Assembly (NCBI GenBank): GCA_921293015.1
Contig: OV121098.1
Span: 15,814,161 to 15,878,160 of the forward strand
Direction: 5' to 3'
Source of the DNA: Phorcus lineatus
Taxonomy: Eukaryota; Mollusca; Gastropoda; Trochida; Trochidae
Length of the DNA stretch: 64,000 bases
The notes beneath the pieces are model-generated. The model made no database searches and was not told the origin of the DNA. It was given only the letters and a program-made list of their open reading frames with translations. Positions within the stretch are counted from its first letter, which is position 1; the number at the start of each line of letters is the position of its first letter. Shown piece by piece: positions 11,653 to 23,766 of the stretch. The translations under genes were made by a program, and so were the position numbers.

Positions 11653-12944
11653 GTCTTTCTCTCTAGCCTACTCTCCATTTGTACTGTATACATTTATTAT
11701 CTCTATCTCACTGGCGTCATGTCAAGCGCGGTCACCAAACATATCCACTATCAGATGTACTGTATACAAGGCATTCTCTCCACCCTACTCGACCCTTTAT
11801 TTACATTGGATTACAGTCTTATCTAGGACATGTTGACGTCAACAAAATGACGTCATTGCAAGGTCAAGGACGCCGTGACCTACGTACCTCGTTTGGGTGC
11901 TGTATGGGTGTGGATATAGGCGTTGGTTCTGATTATATATATACCGCTATAACAATGTTTTGCTAAATTGGATTTTGTCAGATTTTGTTTGTTTGAAAGT
12001 GTTTTGGTTTTAACGACTCTTTTGTGGTTTTCAGTCATTATCTATTTAAATAAAATCCGATTCATGAAGAAAGTGGCTGCTTATAATCATAGATTCCAGT
12101 AATGATATCTGACGTAAAGGTTAAACATTACACTATTGACTACAATGCAACGTTAAGGTCTGATCTTTAAAACGCATTCAGTTTTAGTGGTAACAGTGGT
12201 TATATCAAAAATGGCTTACAACTTTACCTCTTGTATCTCTTCATGTCTTAAAACCGTATAGTAACTGCAGCAACAATGATTAAACTGTAAAAAATCGTTG
12301 AAGTTACAGATCTTTCAATAAAGAATACTTCATCATTTGTTCTCAGTTAAGAGATTCGGGTATTTTTAAACGCTCCATACAATCCCAGTTCAGTTGGTTA
12401 CAATAATCAATACTTTCCTCTTTGTACACAACCGACCATTTTTCAGACCCTTTTTTGGTTTTCGTAACCTTTTTTTTAATGATTTCAGGTCAGTTACTTA
12501 CTTCATGCCTATGTCACTATATGTACTATATATCTAATGTGAGCGCCAGAGTTCAAAAGTGCATTTAGTGTATAACATTATGTATCCAAGTTATAAAGTT
12601 TATGTCATAGCAGTTCAACAAGTATCAACACATAGCTGTTTGGCTGAACGAATTTGGTTCCAATGTAGTCTATCTTATTATCAAGTAACAAAAGTTATAA
12701 TGTTATGCAACAATTGTAATCACGTGTACATTCTGTGGGGGAGGATTCGCTATTAATTTAACTAATCGGAGGTACTAATTGGAGCCATTGCAAACCTTTT
12801 GAATTGCACGCAGACTCAATAATTTCAATCGATGTAAGTCACATATGATGTATTTTTTTCTTATAAATAAACAGAAAACCAGGCTATTAATATCAAAATT
12901 AAGCCACAAAATATTTTGGAGAATGTAACCAAAGATATAAACGA
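11651..12944. other. No gene; CRE and nuclear-receptor-like sites near 11830-11890
   Basis: AT-rich apart from 11830-11890, where two CRE-type words (TTGACGTCAA and ATGACGTCAT) sit next to CAAGGTCAAGG and GTGACCTACG half-sites. No gene is visible nearby. Confidence 0.45.
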
Positions 12945-13065
12945 ATTTGTCTGAATTCTTTGATAACGAAAGAGGTTGTAGACAAGGCGATCCGATATCA
13001 CCATATCTATTCATCTTTGTAGCTGAAATCTTGGGATGTATGCAATTAAAACATATTTGTTTGTT
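12945..13065 (+). pseudogene. Reverse transcriptase fragment of a LINE
   Basis: The frame reads SEFFDNERGCRQGDPISPYL then FIFVAEILG. This is the RGxRQGDPLSP..F motif that precedes the catalytic block of non-LTR reverse transcriptases. Only about 40 residues are recognisable before stops; the YADD catalytic motif and flanking domains are absent. It is a small dead fragment and cannot be linked with confidence to the LINE end at 10.1-10.9 kb. Confidence 0.8.
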
Positions 13066-13988
13066 AAATAAAATAATGGATGAGGATTTTTAAAATTTTG
13101 ATAAAAACGGAATTTGACTATTGTAGCTTTTGTTTCAGGTTTGAACTGTCCCTGTGGGTTGATTAGCTCAGGTGAGACACGACCTCGTACGGAGAGTACC
13201 TTCACACTTTTCAAATGACTCATATTATATGGTGAGCACATCGCGTAGATACAACGTGAATATTCCCTTGACATACACATGAATAAGCCAGTGAAGCAGA
13301 AAAACAATATTGTTGCATACGAATATCGTTAAAGGATTTATGTTCACCACATTAATAGTCAAAAAGTCAAATTTTTCTTATAAGATATTTTAGTCATCTC
13401 AGCTATTTCCACGCGGATATCTAGTATGAAATACTCGAGTGATTTCGCTATAATGATAGACATAATTGGACATTCCTTCACGATTCTGTTAGGCTCGTAT
13501 ACATGTCCTGGACATTCGTTTGACGTTAGGTCAATAAGTAGTTGTCATGCGATAAATATCACATCACGATATACATGTAGCGATAACATGCAAGGGAAAC
13601 ATCGTATCATGGTTGGCCTTGTTTACCGACTTCTTAGGCATTAAGTAAACACAATATGTACGTCTATCCATGAGAGATTGTCTGAATGTTACCGATGTTA
13701 GATTTTAAAAACTTACTTTAAATTAATCATTTTCAAATTTTCATTCCAACGTTGTTATTCAGCATGAACATTTTCTATTTTCTTATATGCATGATACTAC
13801 ATGAGAATAATAAAAACGATTATGATGATTTCAAATTGACTTCTCTTGGGTTTTAAAAACTAAACCTTGAAAAAGTCGGTGACACAATCAAGAAGGAACC
13901 ATATTAGCAACCTATTAACTGTCATAGAGCATAAACTGTAACGTCATAGAGATTTATCCCATGCTTGATCGGCAGAAACATCTTCCTA
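13066..13988. other. No recognised feature
   Basis: AT-rich. The frame at 13426-13644 has no recognisable domain. Confidence 0.5.
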
Positions 13989-14207
13989 CTTTAGAAGGAA
14001 TATGGTAGACTTCGGAATGAACAACGGTAATTTCCGTGAATCCTCGGTAGACCACAGAAATATACTTATCTCAAAATGGATACGCTTGAACAGTATTCGG
14101 TTTTGATAAATCTGGTTTTTATGTTCTGCTGTGCTATTGCTATCGACCGAGAATTCACGGAAAATACTGGTGTTCCTTCCGAAGTCTACCGATATTCCTT
14201 CCAAAGT
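13989..14207. mobile_element. Foldback element with about 65-bp inverted arms
   Basis: The left arm 13989-14053 (CTTTAGAAGGAATATGGTAG, ACTTCGGAATGAACA, TTTCCGTGAATCCTCGGTAG) is the inverted, slightly diverged complement of the right arm 14143-14207. The spacer is about 90 bp. No target duplication was identified. A frame of 122 codons crosses it on the plus strand and is most likely chance. Confidence 0.75.
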
Positions 14208-16009
14208 GGGATGATGTTCGTTCCGATAGGGACGAACAATATCTGGTATTTGCCGTTAATCACCGATATTGACGTGTTTGTTTCGCATTTAAGATGCGTT
14301 TTCGTCCATTATGGAAGCTTTTCCTTTATTTTGGCACTGTTTTCCTTAAAATTTGATGTTTTCTTCCATTACATAGAGGGGCCTAGAGAAGGGCGAGTTG
14401 GTAAGCAACTGGTATGGTCAGTGCTCGTGGTGTTGCCTGACTGAGGGAATATCGTAATAATATGATTTAATAATGAATATAACATTCGCATATCTGCTTA
14501 AAATACTTATAGTTTATCCAAAATACCTCAAGATAATCGCCTTTATGCTATTAGCAATTAATGCACTTAAAATGGTAGTAAGTAACATTTAAATATTCTC
14601 TTCTAAGTGCGTTCGTTGCTGTGTCACATAATCAAAACAGACATGGATGTCAGCAAAGTGAACTGCAAAATAAGTAAATGACTTCAAGCATTCGGAAATA
14701 CCTTCAACTAAATAACATAGATGCCATCCCGTCAAAATATTTGCCTCTTAATAGCAAGGGTTCACAAGTACTCGAAAGAAAGCACTTATAGTCAAGATTA
14801 ATATCTTTGGTAGTTGACACGATTGTGTCGTCATCGAATTCTTATCTCAACTAGATTGTTTTTAACATGTCACTGGTATTTCATTCATAAATCGACACGA
14901 ACTATCAGTGGCGGGCTAAATCGCCTGACCCCTTTTTGATTGGCTGATTTAACTATGACGTCATACGGATGTGGCTATGCAAATAAATACTGATATCTAG
15001 TTCACAGGGTGTTCTTGGTTACGTCTCGGCGACCTAAACAGGTCACGGATAAGGTCGATAACATGTTTGGTATATTCAAGGCAAAACTGTCATTAGATAC
15101 TCCTTTTTTCAAACGAATATTTTGACGAAGCGCCATGGTGGTATCAATAAGTTGTCGAAAGGTAAACGCCTCTGCAGATGGGTGGGCGAACTGGAATATT
15201 TGACAAAAATATTTACTTTTATCTATAAAAAAACACTGTTTGCATTAAATGATCAACAACAAGGTATTTCCTTAAGGGCTTGTCCAAATTTAGTCTTAGT
15301 GAAACAAGATCTAGCTATTCGCTCAAATGTCTTTTTTTTCTACACAACTTTAGGTATGTTATTTTAAGATCAATGGTGTAGTCCCGAAGGAAGAGACATC
15401 AGACATGTGGCTCGGTTAAAGACGCCGAGTTGAATTCAAAGACTCTGAACATCTCGAAGCCTGTGCTAACGGATGATTTAACGGTGTGTGGAGTAAAAAA
15501 ATTTCATCTCAGGGACACAGCTTACAGGGAAAACATCTTCAAGCTAAATGCTTGTGATCCTAAAAAAGCTATGTAGCGGATATATTAAGGTGCTCAGTTG
15601 ACGGTGTAGAAAATAGTCAGTTCTATGCCTAATTTTACTGAGATTGGTCTGAAATGATTTACAATGACATTGTAGTATGGCAATACATCATTTTTCATAA
15701 TCATTTTTGCATGATAGTCTTTTAAATGCTCGGTATTAGCTGAAGTCAAGTGCAGGAAGAATACTTTAGATGTAATTTATTCATATCAAACACATTACCA
15801 GTAATAAGCTAAAACAGCTATCTAATGAAGATAAATCATATGAAATAATAAAACTATTCTAGTAATTGCGACGACAAATTCCTTGATTTACAATATTAGG
15901 AAATTCAACTTAACAAACCTTTTGGATTTATCACTAAAAGAATTAAAGGGAGAGAACGTATACAACCGTCAACCCATTTAAGTTTCTGTTTGTATGTAGA
16001 AACCATTTT
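14208..16009. other. No recognised feature
   Basis: AT-rich. An 81-codon frame at 15122-15367 has no recognisable motif and no convincing splice sites. Confidence 0.45.
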
Positions 16010-16220
16010 TGACTATTATCTTTTCTCTATATCTACATTTGTATCTATCTACCACTCTATGCATCTATCAATTTATCTGTAAGTTTGACCCTCCCTCCAC
16101 TGATCTGTCTATCTGTTGGTCTCTAAATACAATCCATCCATCCATCCGTCTATCTATCTATCTATCTATATCTATCTATCTATCTATCTATATATCTCTC
16201 TATCCATCATCCATCTATCT

Positions 16221-16263
<43 letters not shown>

Positions 16264-16402
16264 ATCTTTCTATCTATCTAAGCATTTATCTATCAATTTA
16301 TCTGTAGGATCGACCCTCCCTCCATTGATCTGTCTATCTATAAATCCATCAATCCATCCGTCCGTTCGTTCATCTATCTATCTATCTATCTATCTATCTA
16401 TG
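16010..16402. repeat. Compound TCTA / CATC / TA microsatellite
   Basis: Runs of CTAT, CCAT and a pure (TA)n tract (about 16226-16261). The related tract CTATCTATC..AATTTATCTGTA..GACCCTCCCTCC occurs twice, so part of it is duplicated. Confidence 0.95.
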
Positions 16403-16683
16403 TGAATGTATTTTCTGGAAAAGCAGCTACGCAATTGTGGTCAGTTTACATAGGGACATGTTCCTGTGAGTCAGTTCCCCCTCATGGATCCCCTCTAACA
16501 AGCAGCTGTGACCACAAGATCTCACAAATAAACTGAATATCTGACTCATTACGCTTTATCCTTCCGTCTCCTCGTATGTGCAGATACCCCACGCTCGCCC
16601 AAACATGATTGTGTCATGGAATGAAGTCAAGAGATCTTCTCGATTTGAGATAAATCCAAAATTGAAAAAAATATATAGAGATT

Positions 16684-17040
16684 ATTACCCGAGGAAGTGT
16701 GTCATATGACTTTTATGAAACGAGTGCGAATTTTTGTATTACCCGAGCGAGAGCGAGGGTTATACACAAATTCGCACGAGTTTCGTAAAAGTCATATGAC
16801 ACACTTCCTCGGGTTATAATTTCTTTATTACCGATTCTATTCCATTTAAAACAGACGGAATGCGGCCTGCTTCCTTTCCGGCGGCCCGCTACAGTGACGT
16901 CACGAACAATGGTTTTATGACGTCACAGACGACGTTATACGATAACTCGCTCTGAAACAATCGTTGCTAGCAAAAGTGATATGTGCACATGTGCTCATAT
17001 TGAAAATATGTCACCACTTATGATTAACCATATGGGTAAT
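16684..17040 (-). mobile_element. MITE with TTACCC ends and paired CREs, copy 2
   Basis: Inverted copy of 2326-2669. TTACCC/GGGTAA ends are flanked by TA. The left end folds on itself: CCGAGGAAGTGTGTCATATG and its complement surround ACCCGAGCGAGAGCGAGGGT. TGACGTCA lies at 16895-16902 and 16918-16925, with the same 23-bp spacing as copy 1. No ORF. Confidence 0.75.
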
Positions 17041-17199
17041 AAAAGATGTTCCTTTTTGGTTTTATGAGGTCACGGTCAAATTGAAACATGACGTCAAATA
17101 GTCAAACGTTACTTGTTTAGCAGACAGAATGCCCAGTGATGTGATAGGCAATTTTATTAATAAAGCGTGAAATTAAGGTATCTATAAACATGTGTAGTA

Positions 17200-17455
17200 T
17201 GTCGTTTTCTGAGTATTTCCGTGCGTTTGAAATGGAATAGGACCGGTAATAAAGAAATTATTAACCTCGTAAGTGTGTCATATGATTTTAACGAAACTAT
17301 AGTGCGAATCTGTTTATAACCCTCGCTGTCGCTCGGGTAATACAAAAATTCACACACGTTTAGTTAAAGTCATAAGACAAACTTACGAGGTTAATAATTT
17401 CTTTATTACCGGTCCTATTCCATTTCAAACGCATGGAAATATTCAGAAAACGACA
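17200..17455. mobile_element. 256-bp near-perfect palindrome flanked by TA
   Basis: The whole element is one inverted repeat. TGTCGTTTTCTGAGTATTTC begins the left arm and its complement ends the right arm, centred near 17328 in CCCTCGCTGTCGCTCGGG; TA flanks both ends. It shares the CGGTAATAAAGAAATTATTA and GTGTCATATGA modules with the MITE at 2326-2669, of which it seems to be a doubled derivative. Two minus-strand frames here are arm artefacts. Confidence 0.8.
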
Positions 17456-19224
17456 TAATAACACACTAACGAGGGAAATAATATCTATGTAAGTCACGAA
17501 AAACATGGAGTTAAACGACGATGTTCTAATTGAAGCGATAATCTCAAATGACCCTCGTGCAAATGGCATTGACTCGTCAATATTTTAGAAGATATTAAAT
17601 ACCTCGTCAATGCGTTGATTGGATAAAGTCAAGATACGTCATATCCTTTCACATCCCAAGATCACGATTTTGCATTGATTGTATCTGACGAAAAATGAGG
17701 ATGTATAAATTTAATTTTTCTTAAACTAGAACTTTATGAATGGAGCCTTGTCTATATCATCTCAGTTAAAGTGCGAATAAATGACAGATCACGAGGAGAG
17801 GTGACAACAGCTTCTAATATATTCGCTCGCCTCAATGCACACGAAAACTGTGCGCATCCGGAATGAGTGCATGAAGCAAAGAAGCGGAGACTGAACCAAG
17901 TTCTGGTTTCTTGTCTCATTGGCGCATTCCCCTCTGACGTCGTCCATACGGTTCTCGCACATTTGTCCATGTTGGTGTTAATCTTTCTCTGAATCACGTA
18001 GCAAAAGATGTAATGAAAATGACTGTATAACTTACACACTATAAGCGTTGTGAACAATTAATTGACATATATGTAATGTTTGTTATGGTCAATAACTGAT
18101 AATATTGTATATCAATATCAAGATATCAAAACATATTTCATGTAACTTCCAATTATAATTTTAATAAGATACATTGGTCACGTTGGGTTTACGCAATCTT
18201 AAAATATAAAAGCCTAATTGTACTATGTTTTGTGTTAATGAAAAGATGAAAATAAAATAATTTTGAAGTATTTGAGGCCACGTGACCTAGAGTAAAAGAT
18301 TTGATAAGGTTCATGAATAGTATGTAAAGATTCATTAGAATTACCAATTTGTTTTACAGAAGAGCAATATTGATGTAGGAAATTACTAATAGTTCTAACA
18401 AAAACTCTTGCAAGAGACATATTCTACTGATGGTTTAAAAAAAACACTTCACATTACAGTGCAGCTTCAATCAACAACGTTAATTTTAGCAAATACACCG
18501 ACACAAAATTGATGTGAAACGAAATAAAACAATATGAAAAGATTGATAAATTTGTATAATCATGTTATAGAGGTCATAACTCTCTAATCCGGCACACTGT
18601 CTAAACTGACATTACAGTTTGGCCCTGACGGGTGCAAGTTGAGAAAGTTTCTCAATTTTATATAAACTGGAATAATCCTTAGGTTTCGTTTTCTTAAAAA
18701 TATCCCTCCAATACAAGCGCCCCTTTTACTCATTGAAATTTCCCTTTTTTGTCCTCTTAAAAAACAAGTATGACTCATGCAGCTTAAAATTTAGTCAACA
18801 GCCGTTTTTTTGATAACATCTTTGATATAAAGTGTTTGTTGCAAAGGGAATTCACAAAGACATAATAAACAAAACTTCGTTCAGAATGTACATATCCTTT
18901 ATGCCTTGATTTAATCACTTTATCATGCATTTAATCTTAGTTGCGTCTTTTGAACTGCGCCTTATGGGACGGCTTACTGGTGCATAGAAATAAAAAATAT
19001 AAGGTTCATTCACAGTGTAAAGTTTCAAACAATAATCGGCACATTTCGCTCTTCCACTTCCGGCACGTAAAACTGGGGGTTTTCTGTGCTCAGTTTCTGA
19101 TTTCGTTTACATAAGATCGTGATCTTCATGCTGCACGTGCAGATGGATTTGTTATGCTATTTTTAGACTGAGACTTTCGTGCTGTACCTGTTACGTTCAA
19201 CTGCTGATTTTCGATTAATTGAAA
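17456..19224. other. No gene; lone CACGTG repeat motif near 19130
   Basis: AT-rich, with a GC-richer patch at about 17780-17960 of unknown nature. At about 19125-19190, GCTGCACGTGCAG and TTTCGTGCTGTAC resemble a single unit of the 75-bp repeat on the other strand. Confidence 0.45.
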
Positions 19225-19565
19225 TAGCCTGTTGTCCATAGGAACATTTTAAACGGGAAGAAGCAAGATTGTTGAAAGATTTATTTATTCAAATTTTCAT
19301 GCAAAATGTATTATCTTAAAAACATCTCATTACTCTTTAACCCGGTCACCTGTACTCTTTGGGGCAATAAGTATGATTCGAAAAGCAGTTGTGGCCATTT
19401 TTGTGTGAACACCTTTCAATTATCTGAAGTAGACCGGTGTATCTGCATATCTTAAACGATAATAGTAAGTTTGTTTTAAAAGTACTTTTTTCATCAAAAG
19501 ACATTGTCTTGCAAATGGGAACAATTATTTTCGTTTTCGTGACATCACTGTATTTATGCAAACTA
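19225..19565 (+). repeat. Dispersed repeat C, copy 2
   Basis: Homologous to 6655-6930 through TGCAAAATGTATTATCTTAA, AACATCTCAT, GTGTGAACACCTTTCAATTA, GTATCTGCATATCTTAAACG and TCAAAAGACATTGTC. Confidence 0.6.
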
Positions 19566-20439
19566 CTGTCCCTTTAAGGAAAATATATAAAGATTTTTAC
19601 TTTCTATACCTTGAACATCGATAGAAGAATTACATTCACCAAACGACAAAATTTAAAAGTTAAGCAAGATTTCAGTTAAAGAAGCATTTAATTTGTCAAA
19701 CCATGGGCACCAGATCCAAGTTTAGTTTACAGGACGTACTTGAAACGACCAATCCTCGTATGTCGTAATTAATTCCATCTGCTTTTGTATATAACTGTGA
19801 ACCGTTGGAGGTTTCTCGAAAACGAGATTGTGATAAAGTACCCGTTGAATGCAGTAAATTATGCTAATTTCAAAGTCGCAAAAACATCAGAATTCAGAAA
19901 ATGATTTTTATCAAAAGATGCCCTAAGAACCAAAAGCATATAAAAGCCATTTCAGACCATTTTTAAATGCCTTTAGCACGTTTTTAAGTGTTAAAATTTT
20001 CTGCATTTAATATTAGTGTATGGCCTCAGAGGGCGAAATATATCATTAGTCAACTCGATTGTCCTTAGTCGTAAAATAAGGTGTCTCGTTATCAAGCTAA
20101 AACTGCATGCGACCATTTTAGTGTTAATCCCTGGACACCTTTGTACGGTCGAATAAGAAATCCTTATTTTGATGGAAAAAAGGGATAAATTGATAGTAAG
20201 CGATAACTAAAATTTAATTTCCTTTTCGTTACACAACTCTATTTCCCTAAAGAAAACGTGTTACAGTGCATTTAAAATCATCTTAATGGAAAAATTACAC
20301 ATTTATCATATTTCTTATGAATTAACAAAAAATATTATCTGCAAATTATGTTCAAGCATTAAAGTTTGATTATTATTTGGTACAAATATGTAAATGTATC
20401 CTATTCAAATTCGGTATTTTTAAAATTTTTTTGGTCATG
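19566..20439. other. No recognised feature
   Basis: AT-rich sequence without a supportable gene. Confidence 0.5.
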
Positions 20440-20610
20440 TTCTGAATAGGCCATTTTCCGAGGGAAGCGAGATCTCACGAGACTCCCTAGAAACCGGTAA
20501 TGGCGGACGAGAGCTGGGTCAAGCTTAGTCTTAGCAACATGGCTATCGTTGCTTGCGGAGACGATTTAGATTTTTTCTCCGCCTCAGCTTTTAAATATTT
20601 GTTTTAAAAA
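20440..20610 (+). promoter_or_regulatory. GC-rich block with ATGGCGG start, possible TATA-less promoter
   Basis: An island of higher GC in AT-rich DNA contains GATCTCACGAGA, one base from the TCTCGCGAGA promoter motif, and then GGTAATGGCGGACG, which fits a YY1-like ATGGCGG initiator-region motif. The ATG at 20500 opens a 35-codon frame (MADESWVKLSLSNMAIVACG, then 15 more residues) to TAA at 20605-20607, with no good donor. It could be the first exon of a gene, a retrocopied 5' end, or chance. Confidence 0.3.
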
Positions 20611-21984
20611 AAAACGGAATATAGACGTCTTTATATCGAAAAATAGTTTGGCTACGTTTATCAATGTGCATTTGTGACCGAATGCTGAATTTGACCCCGA
20701 TAGAGAAGAGAAAGTAACAGGAATTTTGTTTTCGATGATCCCTTTCAAATATATAAGAAAATTATAAGCCGATATAGGCTTATATCATATCCTGTCTTTT
20801 ATTCAACCATGCAAATTATACTACAAGACTAATTAAATGCATTCAAGTCATTTATAATTTCAAGACCATATGTGTAATTTCAACTGTAGGCCATATTTAA
20901 AATGTTTAATTTGTATCTTTTATTAACAAAAATGTACAGGAAAGACTTGCATACGTATACAGTATAATATACCAAAAAAATGAATAAATGTTTCCCCTAC
21001 GGTCATTATTGAGATTTCGTACATGGTTTCGCTGTCTTATATAAGTTTTGTGTATGATATGTTTGTATATGCATCAAGTTGCCCTTTAGTCTTTTATTCA
21101 TGAAAAAATATCATCTTAGATAAAACCGAAACTGGGCCTCATTCCTCAGCGTTATATATAATTTTTTTTAGAAATAAAGATAGAATTATAAACATTAACA
21201 TCAAGAGTTCTGGATTGAAGGAATATTTTCCCAATATAAATTGTAGGAGACATTGCCTAAAGAAATGTAGGCCTATTTTTCAGAGTAGCTTTCTGAAGGG
21301 GGAGAAAATAACTTTACATATTGTATCTTGGTTTTTAAAATTGTTAATATATGTTGATGACTTGCTCTTACCTCAAACTGCACATACAATTCCACGTGTA
21401 ATTTAACGTGTGCAAAGTAAAAAAAGCTCATTTCGAGAAACTATTATTCTAGTAAATGATACATATGCTATTTCGGTCTTGCCATCTACTTAATATGAGT
21501 AAGAGTGATGTTCGATTATTATTGAAAACAAATGTATTTTATATATTGGTATGAATCTGAGAGATGTCTTTAATTAATATCATGATCAAGAAAACCAAAT
21601 GAAAGGTCTAGAAAATCACAAAGTGTCCTATTGAGATATCCCTTAATATACATATATGCATCTTAAAACCGTTAAAAGACTATTCTTCAGCTGAACATGA
21701 ATTATCACAATTCTTTTTAACCTTCAATTCACAGTTTAGAGCTACAAAGAATCGTTTTGACATTAATAATAACAATGACCATGAAATATTGTTGATCTTT
21801 AAAACATTTATTGCCAAAATTCATGAAAACATCGAGATAAATAAAAAGTGCATGGTACAGTACTACTCTTACAGGGTGCAAATATCCAGGTGTATAATGT
21901 AATTGATTTTTTTTGTTTTCAAATTATATAAAAAAGATACCCATATATGAGAATAAAGACAAAACGTTATTCTAAAAGTGATAA
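20611..21984. other. No recognised feature
   Basis: AT-rich. No gene downstream of the GC-rich block could be recognised on the plus strand. Confidence 0.5.
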
Positions 21985-22528
21985 CTTCAGCAAAACTGAC
22001 AAAGGATTACCCATTTTCCGAGTGTTAAATAGCCATTCTTGAACTTATTTATGGATCGTCTTGTTTCTCGTGAAAAAAATCGTATTTTGGCATGATGAAA
22101 TAGACAGAAGGGGTAATATTTTTTAAATACCGATTTCCTTACATTTTGATGAAAACATTCAGTATCGACTCTCTCAGAAAATATCGGTGCAACGACTTTG
22201 AGTTAGTGAAACGGTACCAAGAGGACTTGTTTTTAAAACAGTGTATAACTTATACAGGATTTCATAGAGAAAAAATATGTATGAGTTTTATCTACTCCAA
22301 AAATTTGACACATGTTTACTTCAATGCCCTGCGAAAAGTGTTACGGTTAATTTGTTGGGTATGGTAAACGATTTCGTGGAAGTGCATTGGAATCTCTACT
22401 TCTGTATTGAAAATTCAACATTATCCGTTTCTCTTTCTTAATGATACCATGCGTCAGAGAGATCCCAAATTAAATAGTAGCCGCACTAGGATACGCATGA
22501 ATGTTAACATATTTTCAGTATGCAGCTG
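21985..22528 (+). mobile_element. MITE family B, copy 2
   Basis: Same interior as the minus strand of 6006-6632, from TAACTTCAGCAAAACTGACA to the end TATGCAGCTG followed by TA. The left terminal repeat is not recognisable, so this copy is truncated or diverged. Confidence 0.7.
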
Positions 22529-23110
22529 TAGTTAGGTAGGTAGTTCGCGGTCAAGATTTAAAGTCCCTATGGAAATAGAAATACAATGTTATGAGCGATT
22601 AATTCGTATTTAGATCACGACTAAAGCTTGATTGCCATAAAATATCAATTCACAATTGTTCTTAATCTTTTTTCCGACAGTTTTTTTCTAAAATCTTACA
22701 GGCAAGAAAGGCGTTTCCTTTGTATATCTTGAAAAAAACTTATGAACAAAATATGTACGTTTCTGATACAAGCTATTGTATGTACATGAGCTGTTATCTC
22801 AATAAGGTGAAGGAAAAATGCATTATATAAGTATTTGTCCTTTGATAGTTATATAGGTGACATTGAAATAACACAAATTGATAACTTTGCATTCAATTTG
22901 TTTTTATTTGTTTTCAGTTGCAAATGAGTGTTTGTCAATATGAATTGAATATCTACTCATGACATATCATTGTCAAAAGTAATGCCAGGATGTCTTGCAG
23001 ACAAATGGGTCGTCAAATAAATTATTACAAATGTTTAAAAACATCCATTGCTTCTAACTAAGTTAAATAAATACCAAGACCTATAGCAGACCGGGAACGA
23101 TATTTGTTGT
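22529..23110. other. No recognised feature
   Basis: AT-rich sequence between two mobile elements. Confidence 0.5.
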
Positions 23111-23531
23111 TAAGGGTGGGCGGTATTATCGATAAATCGGTATATTGCATTACAGAAACAACACGATAAGTACCCGTACACTCTTCTGAAAACATCCAAT
23201 ATATCGGAGGTTTTAAGATTAACTATTTCTTTGTAAATTGCAGAAATACGTAACCCAAAAAAACGTGATTTTTCTGAAAGTTGTAAAAAAGTGTAAACTC
23301 GCAAAATGAAAATATCACGGACCGGTTATAAGTCCGAAACCAGTCACTGAATTATCTCTCTTAACGAGACGACGGCCAGTTGAGCACTGTTCTAATCGCT
23401 GTTATTTAGTCAAGAGAGCATGGAAACACTGAAATATGAAAAGTACCAATATACTCAATATGTATTGCAATACGCTTTTCTGTATCGCGATATATTGCGA
23501 TACAGAAATGAGGAGCGATACCCATCCTTAC
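23111..23531. mobile_element. hAT-like MITE with direct repeat flanks
   Basis: The ends TTAAGGGTGGGCGGTAT.ATCG and CGATACCCATCCTTAC are imperfect inverted repeats, and subterminal words (AATCGGTATATTG / CGATATATTGCGATACAG) echo each other. TTGTTGT flanks both sides (23104-23110 and 23532-23538), close to the 8-bp duplication of hAT elements. The TA(A)GGGTGGG-type end is also common in hAT MITEs. About 421 bp. The frames inside have no domain. Confidence 0.65.
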
Positions 23532-23766
23532 TTGTTGTATTAGGCGCTGGCCATGGGACTGAAGCACATTGCTGAGATAGCAGTGGTTACCATTGACTAA
23601 AAGGAATCGACTGTAAGCGGCAGGATACAGAGGAGAAGACCTTTCAAGCAGCCCAGACTCTCTGCAGCTCATAAAGCAGCACGAATTGCCTAATGTGATA
23701 AAATGTTCGGTAGAACCATTTTTTCAGGAGGGTTTACTTTCATGAAAAGTACTTTTTTTTTGCATA

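Noticed and set aside
11448..11836. Arg/Glu- and Ser/Leu-rich open frames on both strands
   Set aside because: They are translations of the TC/TCTCTG microsatellite.
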